This document shows, one piece after another, positions 19,797 through 30,585 of a DNA stretch of 64,000 bases. Source of the DNA: Pyrococcus horikoshii OT3. GTDB taxonomy: Archaea; Methanobacteriota_B; Thermococci; Thermococcales; Thermococcaceae. Made by a program: the position numbers and the translations under genes. Under the pieces are notes generated by a model that had not been told where the DNA came from, made no database searches, and saw nothing but the letters and a program-made list of their open reading frames with translations. Within the stretch, counting starts at the first letter, position 1; every line of letters begins with the position of its first letter. The DNA lies in NCBI RefSeq assembly GCF_000011105.1, contig NC_000961.1, positions 423,940 through 487,939 on the forward strand, given 5' to 3'.

Positions 19797-20428
19797 AGAA
19801 GTCAGAGTTATATAAGGATATTTTTAAGGAAGCATCCAACATTGCAATGTCCCACGCGCTTACGGCCCTCTCTCAAATGATAGGTGGCCCCATTGAGATG
19901 GAAGCTCCAGATGTGGATATAGTATCTCGCGTTGAATTCCTTAAGATACTTGCAGAAAGGGGAGTATCCAAGGGGTTCACTGTTATGTTCGACATTACAG
20001 AGGGTATGTCAGGACTTACAATCCTGCAGTTTCCAAGGCAGAGTGCCCTTAACATCAGTTCGGTACTTCTCGGCATGGAACCAGGAAGCATGACCGAGCT
20101 CGATGAGATGGGAAAATCGGCAATAATGGAGGTTGGAAACATCCTAATTTCAGTGTATACTGACATCCTTTCAAACTTGCTAGGGGAACCTGTCTCTTTA
20201 AGCCCTCCAAAGCCAGCGGAATCCCTGTATGACATTGAGAAAGAGCTTGGAAGGTCTGACCTGAGAAATGTTAATAGTGTTGTGGTTTTCAAGTCGAAGT
20301 TCTATAAAGAGGATATTAGGGTCGAAAGTTACTTTTACATAATTCCTACCCCTGAATCATTCACAAAACTCGTGAAAAAGCTGGAAAGCCAAGTTAGCGG
20401 AGAGGTTGAAACCAATGAAGGAAGTTAA
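19793..20428 (+). CDS. Second CheC-family protein
   Basis: This 211-residue paralogue of the preceding protein has IFKEASNIAMSHALTALSQM and SAIMEVGNILISVYTDILSN, so both Glu/Asn sites look intact. The two copies probably arose by tandem duplication and may split CheY-P phosphatase and CheD-binding roles; which does which cannot be told. The ATG overlaps the cheC stop. Confidence 0.9.
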   Translation: MKKSELYKDIFKEASNIAMSHALTALSQMIGGPIEMEAPDVDIVSRVEFLKILAERGVSKGFTVMFDITEGMSGLTILQFPRQSALNISSVLLGMEPGSMTELDEMGKSAIMEVGNILISVYTDILSNLLGEPVSLSPPKPAESLYDIEKELGRSDLRNVNSVVVFKSKFYKEDIRVESYFYIIPTPESFTKLVKKLESQVSGEVETNEGS

Positions 20429-20903
20429 GGTTGGAATAGGAGATTACGCAGTAGGAAAAGGAAATGGAATAATAAGTACCTATGGTTTGGGGAGTTGTGT
20501 TGGTATAACCCTCTATGATAGGGTGACTAAGGTAGGGGGATTGCTACACGCGTTACTCCCAGAAGCTGCTAGGTATGGACATAGAGGAAACCCAGCAAAA
20601 TACGTCGATACTGGACTTCAATTGCTCCTAAAGGAGGTTATAAAGCTTGGAGCTTCAAAGTTCAGACTCGAAGCCAAGCTCTTTGGTGGAGCTCAAATGT
20701 TTGATAATATAAGGAGTGAAGAGCTTAAAATTGGGGAGAAAAACGTTCAAGTCGCTAAGAGGGAATTGAGAAAGCTTGGAATAAGGCTTGTAGCCGAAGA
20801 TACGGGTGGAAAGGGGGGTAGGACGATCTACTTAGATCTCTCGACTGGGAAAGTTAGAATGAGAAAGGTGACGGAGGGAAAGGTAATAGAAAAGGTGTAC
20901 TAG
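20415..20903 (+). CDS. cheD: Chemoreceptor glutamine deamidase CheD
   Basis: This 162-residue enzyme deamidates receptor glutamines and binds CheC. The catalytic Cys lies in GLGSCVGITLYD and the His in GGLLHALLPEA. The C-terminal part has AEDTGGKGGRTIYLD. The ATG at 20415 is chosen over TTG 20406 because it gives the family N-terminus. It overlaps the second cheC-type gene by 14 bases. Confidence 0.95.
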   Translation: MKEVKVGIGDYAVGKGNGIISTYGLGSCVGITLYDRVTKVGGLLHALLPEAARYGHRGNPAKYVDTGLQLLLKEVIKLGASKFRLEAKLFGGAQMFDNIRSEELKIGEKNVQVAKRELRKLGIRLVAEDTGGKGGRTIYLDLSTGKVRMRKVTEGKVIEKVY

Positions 20904-20910
20904 GAGGTGA

Positions 20911-23136
<2,226 letters not shown>

Positions 23137-23170
23137 CCTCCCTTCCTAAATTTTTAGGGGGTGAGAAAGT

Positions 23171-23911
23171 ATGGATGTATGGACTGTGATATTGGTGGTG
23201 GTAGCAGTAATAGTGGGTTCACTGATTGCCGCCTGGATAGTTTCCTCTGTGGTATCCCAGCAGATGAAGAGTATGCAAGCTCTGCTGTTATCAAAGAGTA
23301 TAGAAGCCGAAAGCAGAGTTGAGAGAAAGAGGAAGGAAGTTATAGCAGAAAAACAGAAAAACCCGGTTAAAGAGGAAACGAAAGCAATTAGCGAGGAGGA
23401 TATAGTTAAGAGAATTAAGCAGGTGATAGATGAGAAGGTTCAGAACGTCTTGAATGAGGCAAAGAAAAAGAAGGAGAGGCTATTAATGCTCCTTGACGTT
23501 GCAAGGGGATACGCCTTGGGTTTCGTAAGCGAAGATGAGTACAACGCTTTCTTAATGAAGGTTCTTGGTGAGCTTGATGAATTTAAGAGACTCTGGCTTG
23601 CAAGGTATCCATCTCCAGAAGATAGGGATAGGCTAAACCAAATAATGGCTTATGTAGCTAGGACAAAACTTCCAATAGAAGTTAGGGAAAAGGGAAAGGA
23701 GGGAACAACTAGGTTATCACCTGATGAGGCATTGATAAGGATGACCTCGAGCATTAACAACGCGATCTCGATACTTGATGATCTGATAAAGAAGAGGGGA
23801 GAGAATCCAGCTATTACACCGCTTGAAATACAGCTCTCCCAGGAGGTGGAGAAGCTAAGGAAGAAAGTTGAGGATTTAGAGAAGAGGCTACAAGAGCTAG
23901 AGGCCCTCTGA
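23171..23911 (+). CDS. Membrane-anchored coiled-coil protein of unknown function
   Basis: This 246-residue protein has one N-terminal membrane segment (residues 5-27), a Lys/Glu-rich linker, a helical domain, and a C-terminal coiled coil (VEKLRKKVEDLEKRLQELE). Residues about 105-240 correspond to the C-terminal module of the protein encoded at 11550-12620. It has no recognised family. A GGGGGTGAG site precedes the ATG. Lying between a receptor and cheF within the che operon, it is likely a chemotaxis or archaellum accessory protein. Confidence 0.8.
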   Translation: MDVWTVILVVVAVIVGSLIAAWIVSSVVSQQMKSMQALLLSKSIEAESRVERKRKEVIAEKQKNPVKEETKAISEEDIVKRIKQVIDEKVQNVLNEAKKKKERLLMLLDVARGYALGFVSEDEYNAFLMKVLGELDEFKRLWLARYPSPEDRDRLNQIMAYVARTKLPIEVREKGKEGTTRLSPDEALIRMTSSINNAISILDDLIKKRGENPAITPLEIQLSQEVEKLRKKVEDLEKRLQELEAL

Positions 23912-23924
23912 CGGGGGCGTATAG

Positions 23925-24950
23925 ATGCCGATCTTTGAAGCGAGAGTTAAGGTAGGTATATCTTCCTCGTGGGTGACCTCAAGAAAAGTAAGCTGGAGAG
24001 ATGCGATAGCCCAGATAGAGAGCGATAGGATAGTTGTTAAGTACCTTAAAATGGGTGAGGTTGTAGGTGAGGATAGTTTTCCGTTCTCGGCTTTAATAGA
24101 CCTCGGGGTTAGAATCCCAGACGAGCTTAAACTGAATCCTGAAAAAGATCATTTCGGGATAAAGTTTTACATTCCTGGGAGAGGAGAGTTATTGGTAATA
24201 TTCACGATAGAGGAGAATCTCCTTATATACGATGAGAAGAAGTTCTCCGAGTTCGTTCACAAGGTGTTTGAGGTTTTGATTAATGGTAAAACCGTCATGC
24301 TTCAACTGGCTAGAATAATTGGTGGAGCAGTGAATATGGAATCAAAGTGGGAAGAGGGATGGCTTAGAGTCATTAAGGTTAAATCAGCTAGAACTCAAAA
24401 AACAGAGAGAAGCATTGTAGTAATAATTAAGGATAAGAGACCGGTTTCAATATTCTCGGATCTTGAAGATATAGAGATTGAAGAGGTTGATATGAACGGT
24501 AAAAGAGTAAGGGCCTGGAAGATAAGACACTTTCACATAGATCAGAGCGTAACTTCCTACCTTTACATTCCCGATAAGCAGACACAGCTTTACGTTTTAA
24601 GGTACCTACTGAAGTATAATCCCGCTATAATGGAATTCATAATGAAAGTTTCCGACGACTTCCCAACGCTAAAATCGGAGTTCCAGGAGATAATGGAGAA
24701 GGAGATAAAGGAGCTAGAAGCCCTAGACGAGATGGAAAAACAGATTTTAGTTGCTCTGTACTCTGGAATAAATCCCTTGGAGCTCCACCAGTTCCTGGGA
24801 GTGTCGGAAAAGGAGATAGAGGAGATATACGATAGGATGATAGATAAAGGGTTGCTTAAGATAGTTATGATAAGGAAGATAGTGGATTTGACTAATGAGG
24901 GGAGGAAGATAGTGAACAAGCTACTTAAGTACGGCCTCGTTTCGATGTGA
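23925..24950 (+). CDS. cheF: Archaeal chemotaxis adaptor CheF
   Basis: This 341-residue protein belongs to the archaeal CheF (DUF439) family, which binds CheY and the archaellum motor base. The N-terminal beta-rich part starts MPIFEARVKVGISSSWVTSR. The C-terminal part carries a helix-turn-helix-like segment with LHQFLGVSEKEIEEIYDRM. It closes the che operon. No archaellum genes are present in the window, so they must lie elsewhere. It overlaps the convergent glycerate kinase gene by 26 bases. Confidence 0.88.
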   Translation: MPIFEARVKVGISSSWVTSRKVSWRDAIAQIESDRIVVKYLKMGEVVGEDSFPFSALIDLGVRIPDELKLNPEKDHFGIKFYIPGRGELLVIFTIEENLLIYDEKKFSEFVHKVFEVLINGKTVMLQLARIIGGAVNMESKWEEGWLRVIKVKSARTQKTERSIVVIIKDKRPVSIFSDLEDIEIEEVDMNGKRVRAWKIRHFHIDQSVTSYLYIPDKQTQLYVLRYLLKYNPAIMEFIMKVSDDFPTLKSEFQEIMEKEIKELEALDEMEKQILVALYSGINPLELHQFLGVSEKEIEEIYDRMIDKGLLKIVMIRKIVDLTNEGRKIVNKLLKYGLVSM

Positions 24951-26238
24951 CTATCGCTATAACAATAGAGTTGACGTTCGTTCCAGTGGGCCCAGTGAAT
25001 AGCAAGCCCCCAACTTTCTTTAAGGCTTCATACGAGTTATGCTCTTTCAATACTTTCTCAACATCTATTCCCTTTTCCCTAAGCTTCTTGTACGTTGTTC
25101 CATCCACTATTCCCCCGGCCGCATCAGTGGGACCATCGGTTCCATCGGTGTCGAAGGCCACGATCAGGGCTTCTAGATCCGAGATCTTCCTGGTAGCACT
25201 CAGCGCTATTTCTTGGTTGGGCCCTCCCTTTCCCCCTTTACCTTCTATTGTTACGGTGGTCTCTCCACCGAACACTAGAACTACCGGAGGTTCGAACGGC
25301 CTTCCCCTTTCAGCTATTTCCTGGACTATAGATCCTATGAATAACCCGGCATCCTTGGCTTCTCCCTCCAAAGTAGTCGTCATTATATATGCTTTGAACC
25401 CAAGCCTCTGAGCTTCCCTGGCTATGGCCTCGCAGGAGATTGAATTACTGGCTATCAGGAAGTTGTGAACATTGGGTAGATCTTCCTTGAGGGTTTCCTC
25501 CACCTCCCCCCTTAATCCTCTCTCTATATGTAACCTAACGCTTTCGGGAACCTTCTCCCAGATGTCGTAGAGTTCCAGGATCCTCTTCGCATCTTCGAAG
25601 GTAGTTGGATCCTTAACGGTGGGCCCTGAGGCTATGGCTTCTAGGTTATCGCCAACTACATCCGAAATTATCAGTACTATTCCGGTCCCCTTGATCATCT
25701 TCGCAAGCTTACCTCCCTTAACCTTTGATATATGCTTTCTAACCGTATTTATCTCATGTATCTTTGCCCCGCTCTTTAGAAGGAGATCCGTGGTTAGCTT
25801 AAGATCTTCTAGGGAAATACCTTCTTCTGGAAGCTCAAATAGTGCCGAACCTCCACCTGAAATTAGGATGAAAACTATGTCATTTTCCCTAGCTCTATTC
25901 AATATCGATAGGGCCTCTTTAGCTCCCAATATGGATTTCTCATCAGGTATTGGGTGTCCCGCTTCAATCACCTTTATCCTCTTTAACTCTTTTCCATAAC
26001 CGTACTTAGTTACCGCAACGCCATCCTCAACATCGAGTATATCCTCTATGGCCCTTGCCATTTCACATGCTGCTTTCCCCAGGGCTATTACGTACACCTT
26101 TCCCTTGATTTCAAATTCCTTACCTTGAACAATTATCTTGTCATCACTCACTTTAACTGCATTTAGGACTGCCCTGTATGGATCTGCAGCTTTTATTGCT
26201 TCTCCAACCAATCTCAGGCCTATCTCCCTAATATCCAT
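24925..26238 (-). CDS. Glycerate 2-kinase, MOFRL family
   Basis: This 437-residue enzyme phosphorylates D-glycerate to 2-phosphoglycerate. Marks are IVQGKEFEIKGKVYVIALGK, FILISGGGSALFELP, KGGKLAKMIKGTGIVLIISD and, in the MOFRL domain, VFGGETTVTIEGKGGKGGPN and FDTDGTDGPTDAAGG. The in-frame TTG at 26256 is less likely than the ATG at 26238, which has GAGGTGAT in front. The upstream RNA ligase gene ends 10 bases before it, so they share an operon. Confidence 0.93.
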   Translation of the reverse strand: MDIREIGLRLVGEAIKAADPYRAVLNAVKVSDDKIIVQGKEFEIKGKVYVIALGKAACEMARAIEDILDVEDGVAVTKYGYGKELKRIKVIEAGHPIPDEKSILGAKEALSILNRARENDIVFILISGGGSALFELPEEGISLEDLKLTTDLLLKSGAKIHEINTVRKHISKVKGGKLAKMIKGTGIVLIISDVVGDNLEAIASGPTVKDPTTFEDAKRILELYDIWEKVPESVRLHIERGLRGEVEETLKEDLPNVHNFLIASNSISCEAIAREAQRLGFKAYIMTTTLEGEAKDAGLFIGSIVQEIAERGRPFEPPVVLVFGGETTVTIEGKGGKGGPNQEIALSATRKISDLEALIVAFDTDGTDGPTDAAGGIVDGTTYKKLREKGIDVEKVLKEHNSYEALKKVGGLLFTGPTGTNVNSIVIAIVTSKRGRT

Positions 26239-26248
26239 GGCAATCACC

Positions 26249-27388
26249 TCAATCAACGAATGATTTCCCTCCTATGAGCTCCCTAATTTCCTCGGTTGCA
26301 TCGGGGTAAAGTCTCTTGAATGTGATCCTCCACCCGCCTTTCATCTCCTCTATGTCAACTATCTCTATCCTCAGCCCTAACTTTTCGAAGTGTGTCACCA
26401 TCTTGTAAGCGGTTTCAATTTTCTTCACCCTGACCTTGAACACCTCAGCTATCTCATCTTCTTGCTCAACATCATGTATACTCTCGACTAGAGGCTGGAG
26501 AAGGGCTTTTCCAAGTTCTTTTGCAAGTTCTTCAAAATTTTCTCCCCTTAACCTCTTCTCAGCTATGTAGAAGGCTAACCTGGATATCCTACTCGTAAAG
26601 TATCCTGGGGGGAGCTCGTAGAAGACCCTGGCCCCTATTTTTATATCGTTAATGTTGGCGTATGGGGTTACGTACTTTACCATCTTCCTCATGTCGGGAC
26701 TCTTCATGACTATCCCTTCCCTCCCTTCCCTGCTGAGCCTTTCCACGATTTCATAGATCTCCTCTAGATCTTTATAGGTGAACTTCCCGAAAACTTCGAC
26801 GTGGCTTATCCCGTACTCTTCTGCTATCTTTAGCCTTTCCTCTACGGGCAGACTTCTCCCCGTTCCAAGCTCTTGAATATCGAAGAGGAAGAATTGGATA
26901 TCCTCCTTAACATAGGGAGGACCTTCAACTAAATACGGACTCTCAGGGCCCGCCATTTCACCGACAAGAATGAGGTTGGGATGATCTTTAAAGAATTCCT
27001 CTGGAATGAAGTCGGAAATTCTTTCAGTCGTAAAGGGGCATATGAACCCTCCCCTCGTTATACCGAGAATCTTACCTCGAAACTTGACAACCCTTACGTT
27101 GTATCCGTCGACCTTCTCTTCGACGTAGAATTCTCCCCTTTTGAAAGTTCTTTTAATGCCATTTTTTAGGTTAACTATCCTTTTAATATGGGGGAACCCG
27201 AGGATTATGAACTTGTCATTCAGAACTACCGTCCCCCTTCTTAACTTTCCAACTGAGTTTCTTATCCTCAGGTATTTTATATCATCGAACTTATCCTCGA
27301 CGAGCCCTCCCCTAGCCTCCAGGTCTTCCACCTTACCTTCAGGGATTCCCAATCTATAGAGGATATCTTTAAATTTTGAGCTTACCAT
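26249..27388 (-). CDS. ATP-dependent RNA ligase, Pab1020 (Rnl3) family
   Basis: This 379-residue enzyme joins RNA ends through a covalent lysyl-AMP. Motif I is EEKVDGYNVRV with nucleophile Lys92. Later nucleotidyltransferase motifs include GEMAGPESPY (motif III region), REGIVMKSPD (motif IV) and VKYVTPYANI (motif V). The C-terminal about 130 residues form the helical domain typical of the homodimeric Pyrococcus enzyme. The ATG at 27388 follows a weak ribosome binding site. Its cellular substrate is uncertain; circular RNA formation has been reported for the P. abyssi enzyme. Confidence 0.92.
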   Translation of the reverse strand: MVSSKFKDILYRLGIPEGKVEDLEARGGLVEDKFDDIKYLRIRNSVGKLRRGTVVLNDKFIILGFPHIKRIVNLKNGIKRTFKRGEFYVEEKVDGYNVRVVKFRGKILGITRGGFICPFTTERISDFIPEEFFKDHPNLILVGEMAGPESPYLVEGPPYVKEDIQFFLFDIQELGTGRSLPVEERLKIAEEYGISHVEVFGKFTYKDLEEIYEIVERLSREGREGIVMKSPDMRKMVKYVTPYANINDIKIGARVFYELPPGYFTSRISRLAFYIAEKRLRGENFEELAKELGKALLQPLVESIHDVEQEDEIAEVFKVRVKKIETAYKMVTHFEKLGLRIEIVDIEEMKGGWRITFKRLYPDATEEIRELIGGKSFVD

Positions 27389-27420
27389 TTTCGTACCCTT
27401 AGTTTAACTTTAGAGGAGGG

Positions 27421-27498
27421 ACTTAATAAAATTCCTTATAATTATGGTTGATATTATGAAATATGAATATTTATAAATAGGGGAAGGATTATATTTAA
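27421..27498 (+). promoter_or_regulatory. Promoter of the diacetylchitobiose deacetylase gene
   Basis: A TATA-like ATTTATAAATAG lies at about 27469-27480, about 20-30 bases before the start codon. Upstream at 27436-27444 is TTATAATTA, the reverse complement of TAATTATAA, which occurs twice in the promoter of the ABC importer of the same pathway. Confidence 0.45.
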
Positions 27499-28317
27499 GT
27501 GGTGGTAAACATGTTTGAAGACATAGATACATTTGAAGAGGCTTTTAATAAGCTACTTCGTGAGGTTTTAGAATTTGACTTGCAGAATCCCTTCAAGGAT
27601 GCTAAAAAAGTTCTTTGCATTGAACCGCACCCAGATGATTGTGTTATAGGTATGGGAGGGACGATTAAAAAGCTCTCAGATATGGGAGTTGAAGTCATCT
27701 ACGTCTGCATGACCGATGGCTATATGGGAACTACAGATGAGAGTTTGTCCGGGCATGAACTAGCTGCTATAAGAAGAAAAGAGGAAGAAGAGAGTGCTAG
27801 GCTTTTAGGTGTTAAAAAGATTTACTGGCTAAATTACAGGGATACCGAGCTTCCATATTCCAGGGAAGTTAGAAAGGATCTAACGAAAATATTAAGAAAA
27901 GAGCAACCTGATGGTGTTTTTGCCCCTGATCCCTGGTTACCTTATGAATCTCATCCCGATCACAGGAGAACAGGTTTTCTTGCAATAGAATCAGTAGCCT
28001 TTTCTCAGCTTCCGAACTTCTCAAATACGGACTTGGATATTGGGCTAAACCCCTATAATAGTGGATCGTTTATAGCTTTATATTACACTCACAAGCCAAA
28101 TTACATCGTCGATATAACGGATTTAATGGAGTTGAAGTTAAAGGCCATAAGGGTTCATAGGAGTCAATTTCCAGATGACATCTGGGAGAAGTGGGAGCCT
28201 TTTTTGAGAACTATAGCAATGTTTTACGGAGAGAAAATAGGAGTTAGGTATGGAGAGGGATTCAGGATTATGCCAGGATTGTTTTACCATATAACTCCGT
28301 TTACTGATCTTATATGA
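27499..28317 (+). CDS. dac: Diacetylchitobiose deacetylase (PIG-L/LmbE family)
   Basis: This 272-residue zinc enzyme removes an acetyl group from the non-reducing GlcNAc of chitobiose and from GlcNAc itself. The zinc site is PHPDD (His44, Asp47) plus the His in [10 protein letters not shown]. From GTG 27499 the numbering matches the published P. horikoshii enzyme; ATG 27511 with GGTGG before it is an alternative start. It feeds glucosamine units to the exo-glucosaminidase and deaminase encoded further on. Its 3' end overlaps the convergent PIN gene by eight bases. Confidence 0.95.
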
Positions 28318-28759
28318 GTTCTTTCTCAACCATTAGCTCTACCTCTTTTATAAACTTATCTAGTGGCATTGTATCGAGCCCAAATCTTCTAATTGGCTCG
28401 TATCTCTTTGGATCATCTGTCACAAGTAGGCTATTTGTATATATGGCCGTCGTCGCTGTTATTATATCCTCCATGTCAAGCGTTATCTCCTTTTTTATAA
28501 GATTAGCTTCAATTTGGGCTGCTTTTATGGCTATGTCATCAAGGAGTGGAACTATATTATAAATATCTTTTAAGATCTCAAATTCTGCTTCAATGTTCTT
28601 TTTTAAATATGCCCTCGCGGTAAGGTACCTATATACTGTGACTATAGATAGGTTAACGGTAAATTTTGCCAGGGTTACCTCAAGTATTCTCTTCATATTC
28701 TGGGAGTGCATCTTTATTAATGCTAAGCTATCAAAAGTTATATCTGGAGGTAGAGGCAT
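28310..28759 (-). CDS. PIN-domain protein, VapC-type toxin
   Basis: This 149-residue PIN protein has ITFDSLALI at the start, [13 protein letters not shown] in the middle and [13 protein letters not shown] near the end, giving acidic residues typical of the metal site. Length is usual for VapC. It follows the antitoxin gene by two bases. P. horikoshii has a structurally solved PIN protein that this sequence matches from memory. Probable RNase toxin. Confidence 0.88.
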
Positions 28760-28761
28760 CT

Positions 28762-28971
28762 TTAACTCCCCTTCTTTTTCTTTAATATCGACATTAGAAT
28801 TTTCATCTCCTCGTCGTTAACCATTACCTTATCGACTTTCTTATCCAGCTCGACTAGGTGCCAAGTTTCTATTAGTTTTTGTAAAACCTCATCGTACGAT
28901 CTTGCTTCCATCTTGTCCTTGAGCATCTTTATTTTCTTCCAGGTAGTTTCATCAACTGCTATCGTCTTCAT
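28762..28971 (-). CDS. VapB-type antitoxin
   Basis: This 69-residue protein begins [20 protein letters not shown] then [13 protein letters not shown], a ribbon and two helices like archaeal VapB (DUF217) antitoxins. A basic tail ends the protein. Its ATG overlaps the stop of the upstream GH1 gene (ATGA), so it is translated from the same message as a glycosidase. It sits directly before its PIN toxin. Confidence 0.82.
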
Positions 28972-30419
28972 TCGATCCCCTCCATTACAATTTTTTTATA
29001 GATCTCAACGCTTCTTCTCCTGGGTATTCTCTCCTTTGTTATCAAATCCACTTCGTATAACCCGAATCTAATCTTAAATCCCATAGCCCACTCATAATTA
29101 TCTGTAAGTGCCCAGTGGAAGTATCCACCTACTTTTATTCCATTTTCTATCAACTTCTTGACTTCATTGACGTGATCAATGATGTACCTAGGTCTTAGTA
29201 TATCCTTGGAGTCAGCTATTCCATTCTCCGTTATGAACACCTCTTTGTTGTACTCCGCAGCTTCTAACGTGGAGTCATAGAGACCCTGGGGGAATACCTC
29301 CCAGCCAAAGTCACTCGTTGGATTGTTATCTGGGGATAAGCTATTGGGATTTCCAGAGTATCCATAACCTTCAACACCGACGAATGTGATGAGGGGTAAT
29401 TCCTCGTATTTTGGTTCAACGTACTTGACGACCTCTCTTGTATAGTAGTTGTTTCCGATCCAGTCGTTTCTCTTTATGTGTGGTATTTTGGTGTATTCTC
29501 CTGTGATATCCAAGTCAACGTTTCCCCTATTTACGGCCTCTAGAAACAGCCTATTGTGGAAGAGATCATAATTCTCGGCTGCTCTTACGCTCTTAGAATC
29601 GTTTGGATCTAGAGGATAAGCAGGAATTATATTTAGTATCACTCCTACAGGCTTAGACGAGAATTTCTTTATCGAATCGTAGGCCCTGGCGTGAGCTACT
29701 ATTTGATTAATTATCACTTTTTTGGCCGCTGATGGGTTTAGAATCCCAGGAGGCCAGCCGACGTAAGGGGCTAAATAACCGAGCTCCGCTGTAACCATTG
29801 GTTCATCAAATGTTGACCAGTAATCTACATAGTTGTCGAACTTCCAGGCTACATAGGCTGCATACTTCGCGAATTCTATGATTGTCCTTTCGTCAACCCA
29901 TCCTCTTGCTCTAGCCTTTTGGAAGTTCCCCCTAGTTTCTATGGGGTCATGGATCCATATGGGATTTGTCTGGTGGTTCAAAGTGACGAATGTTGTAAAT
30001 CCAAGTTTTTTCAAATTCCTTAAAACATTCAGGTAATGCCTAACTTCCTTTTGATTTGCAAGCTTATCGAGCTCCTCTAAGTGTTCCTTTTCTATTTTCA
30101 CCTTTTTTATGAGCCCGTACCCGTCTCTTTCAAATTCAACCTCTACATTGAAGGTGGGGCAAGGGAATATTCTGCTCCACTCTATCGTTAATTGATAAGC
30201 ATTCAATCCAAGCTCTTTTGCTAACCTATGATCTATTTCATAAAGTTCATAGTTATTTATTCCCTCTTCTGGTAGGTCTCCACTGACGAGGTCATTCTTT
30301 ATGTTATATGGATCTCTGACCCAATACCACCAATCGCTTCTGGGATCTATGTTCCTCCTGTAGGGATCCCCCATTTCAAATTGAAATGCAGACTGAACGA
30401 CGCCCCAGTAAAACTTCAT
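28968..30419 (-). CDS. GH1-family beta-glycosidase with a DEP instead of NEP motif
   Basis: This 483-residue glycosidase starts MKFYWGVVQSAFQFEMG, a GH1 hallmark. The acid/base Glu206 lies in WSTFDEPM and the nucleophile Glu398 in ITENGI. In nearly all GH1 enzymes the residue before the acid/base Glu is Asn (NEP), here Asp205; that Asn contacts the sugar 2-OH, so specificity may differ. Substrate cannot be read off; location beside chitooligosaccharide genes suggests an amino- or N-acetyl-sugar or a mannoside. No signal peptide. Its stop overlaps a VapB start. Confidence 0.88.
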   Translation of the reverse strand: MKFYWGVVQSAFQFEMGDPYRRNIDPRSDWWYWVRDPYNIKNDLVSGDLPEEGINNYELYEIDHRLAKELGLNAYQLTIEWSRIFPCPTFNVEVEFERDGYGLIKKVKIEKEHLEELDKLANQKEVRHYLNVLRNLKKLGFTTFVTLNHQTNPIWIHDPIETRGNFQKARARGWVDERTIIEFAKYAAYVAWKFDNYVDYWSTFDEPMVTAELGYLAPYVGWPPGILNPSAAKKVIINQIVAHARAYDSIKKFSSKPVGVILNIIPAYPLDPNDSKSVRAAENYDLFHNRLFLEAVNRGNVDLDITGEYTKIPHIKRNDWIGNNYYTREVVKYVEPKYEELPLITFVGVEGYGYSGNPNSLSPDNNPTSDFGWEVFPQGLYDSTLEAAEYNKEVFITENGIADSKDILRPRYIIDHVNEVKKLIENGIKVGGYFHWALTDNYEWAMGFKIRFGLYEVDLITKERIPRRRSVEIYKKIVMEGIE

Positions 30420-30585
30420 TCAATCTCCCCCTCATCATGTTACTGTAAATTTGAATGTTTTTATAACTTCCCTTAAATCTGAATTAATCCCCCCTTTTAA
30501 TCCTCAAGCTAATTATAATCAAAAAGTTTATATAATGTGAACTTCTTATAAAAATTGAGTCTTAATTATAATGGGGTGGGATATT
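30420..30585. promoter_or_regulatory. Divergent promoters of the GH1 operon and the ABC importer
   Basis: For the importer a TATA-like AAAAGTTTATATAATG lies at about 30522-30537. For the GH1 gene the minus strand has AGTTATAAAAAC at about 30458-30469. The 9-mer TAATTATAA occurs at 30510-30518 and 30563-30571, on both sides of the importer TATA, and its reverse complement occurs before the deacetylase gene. It may be a shared regulator site, but it is AT-rich and short. Confidence 0.4.
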
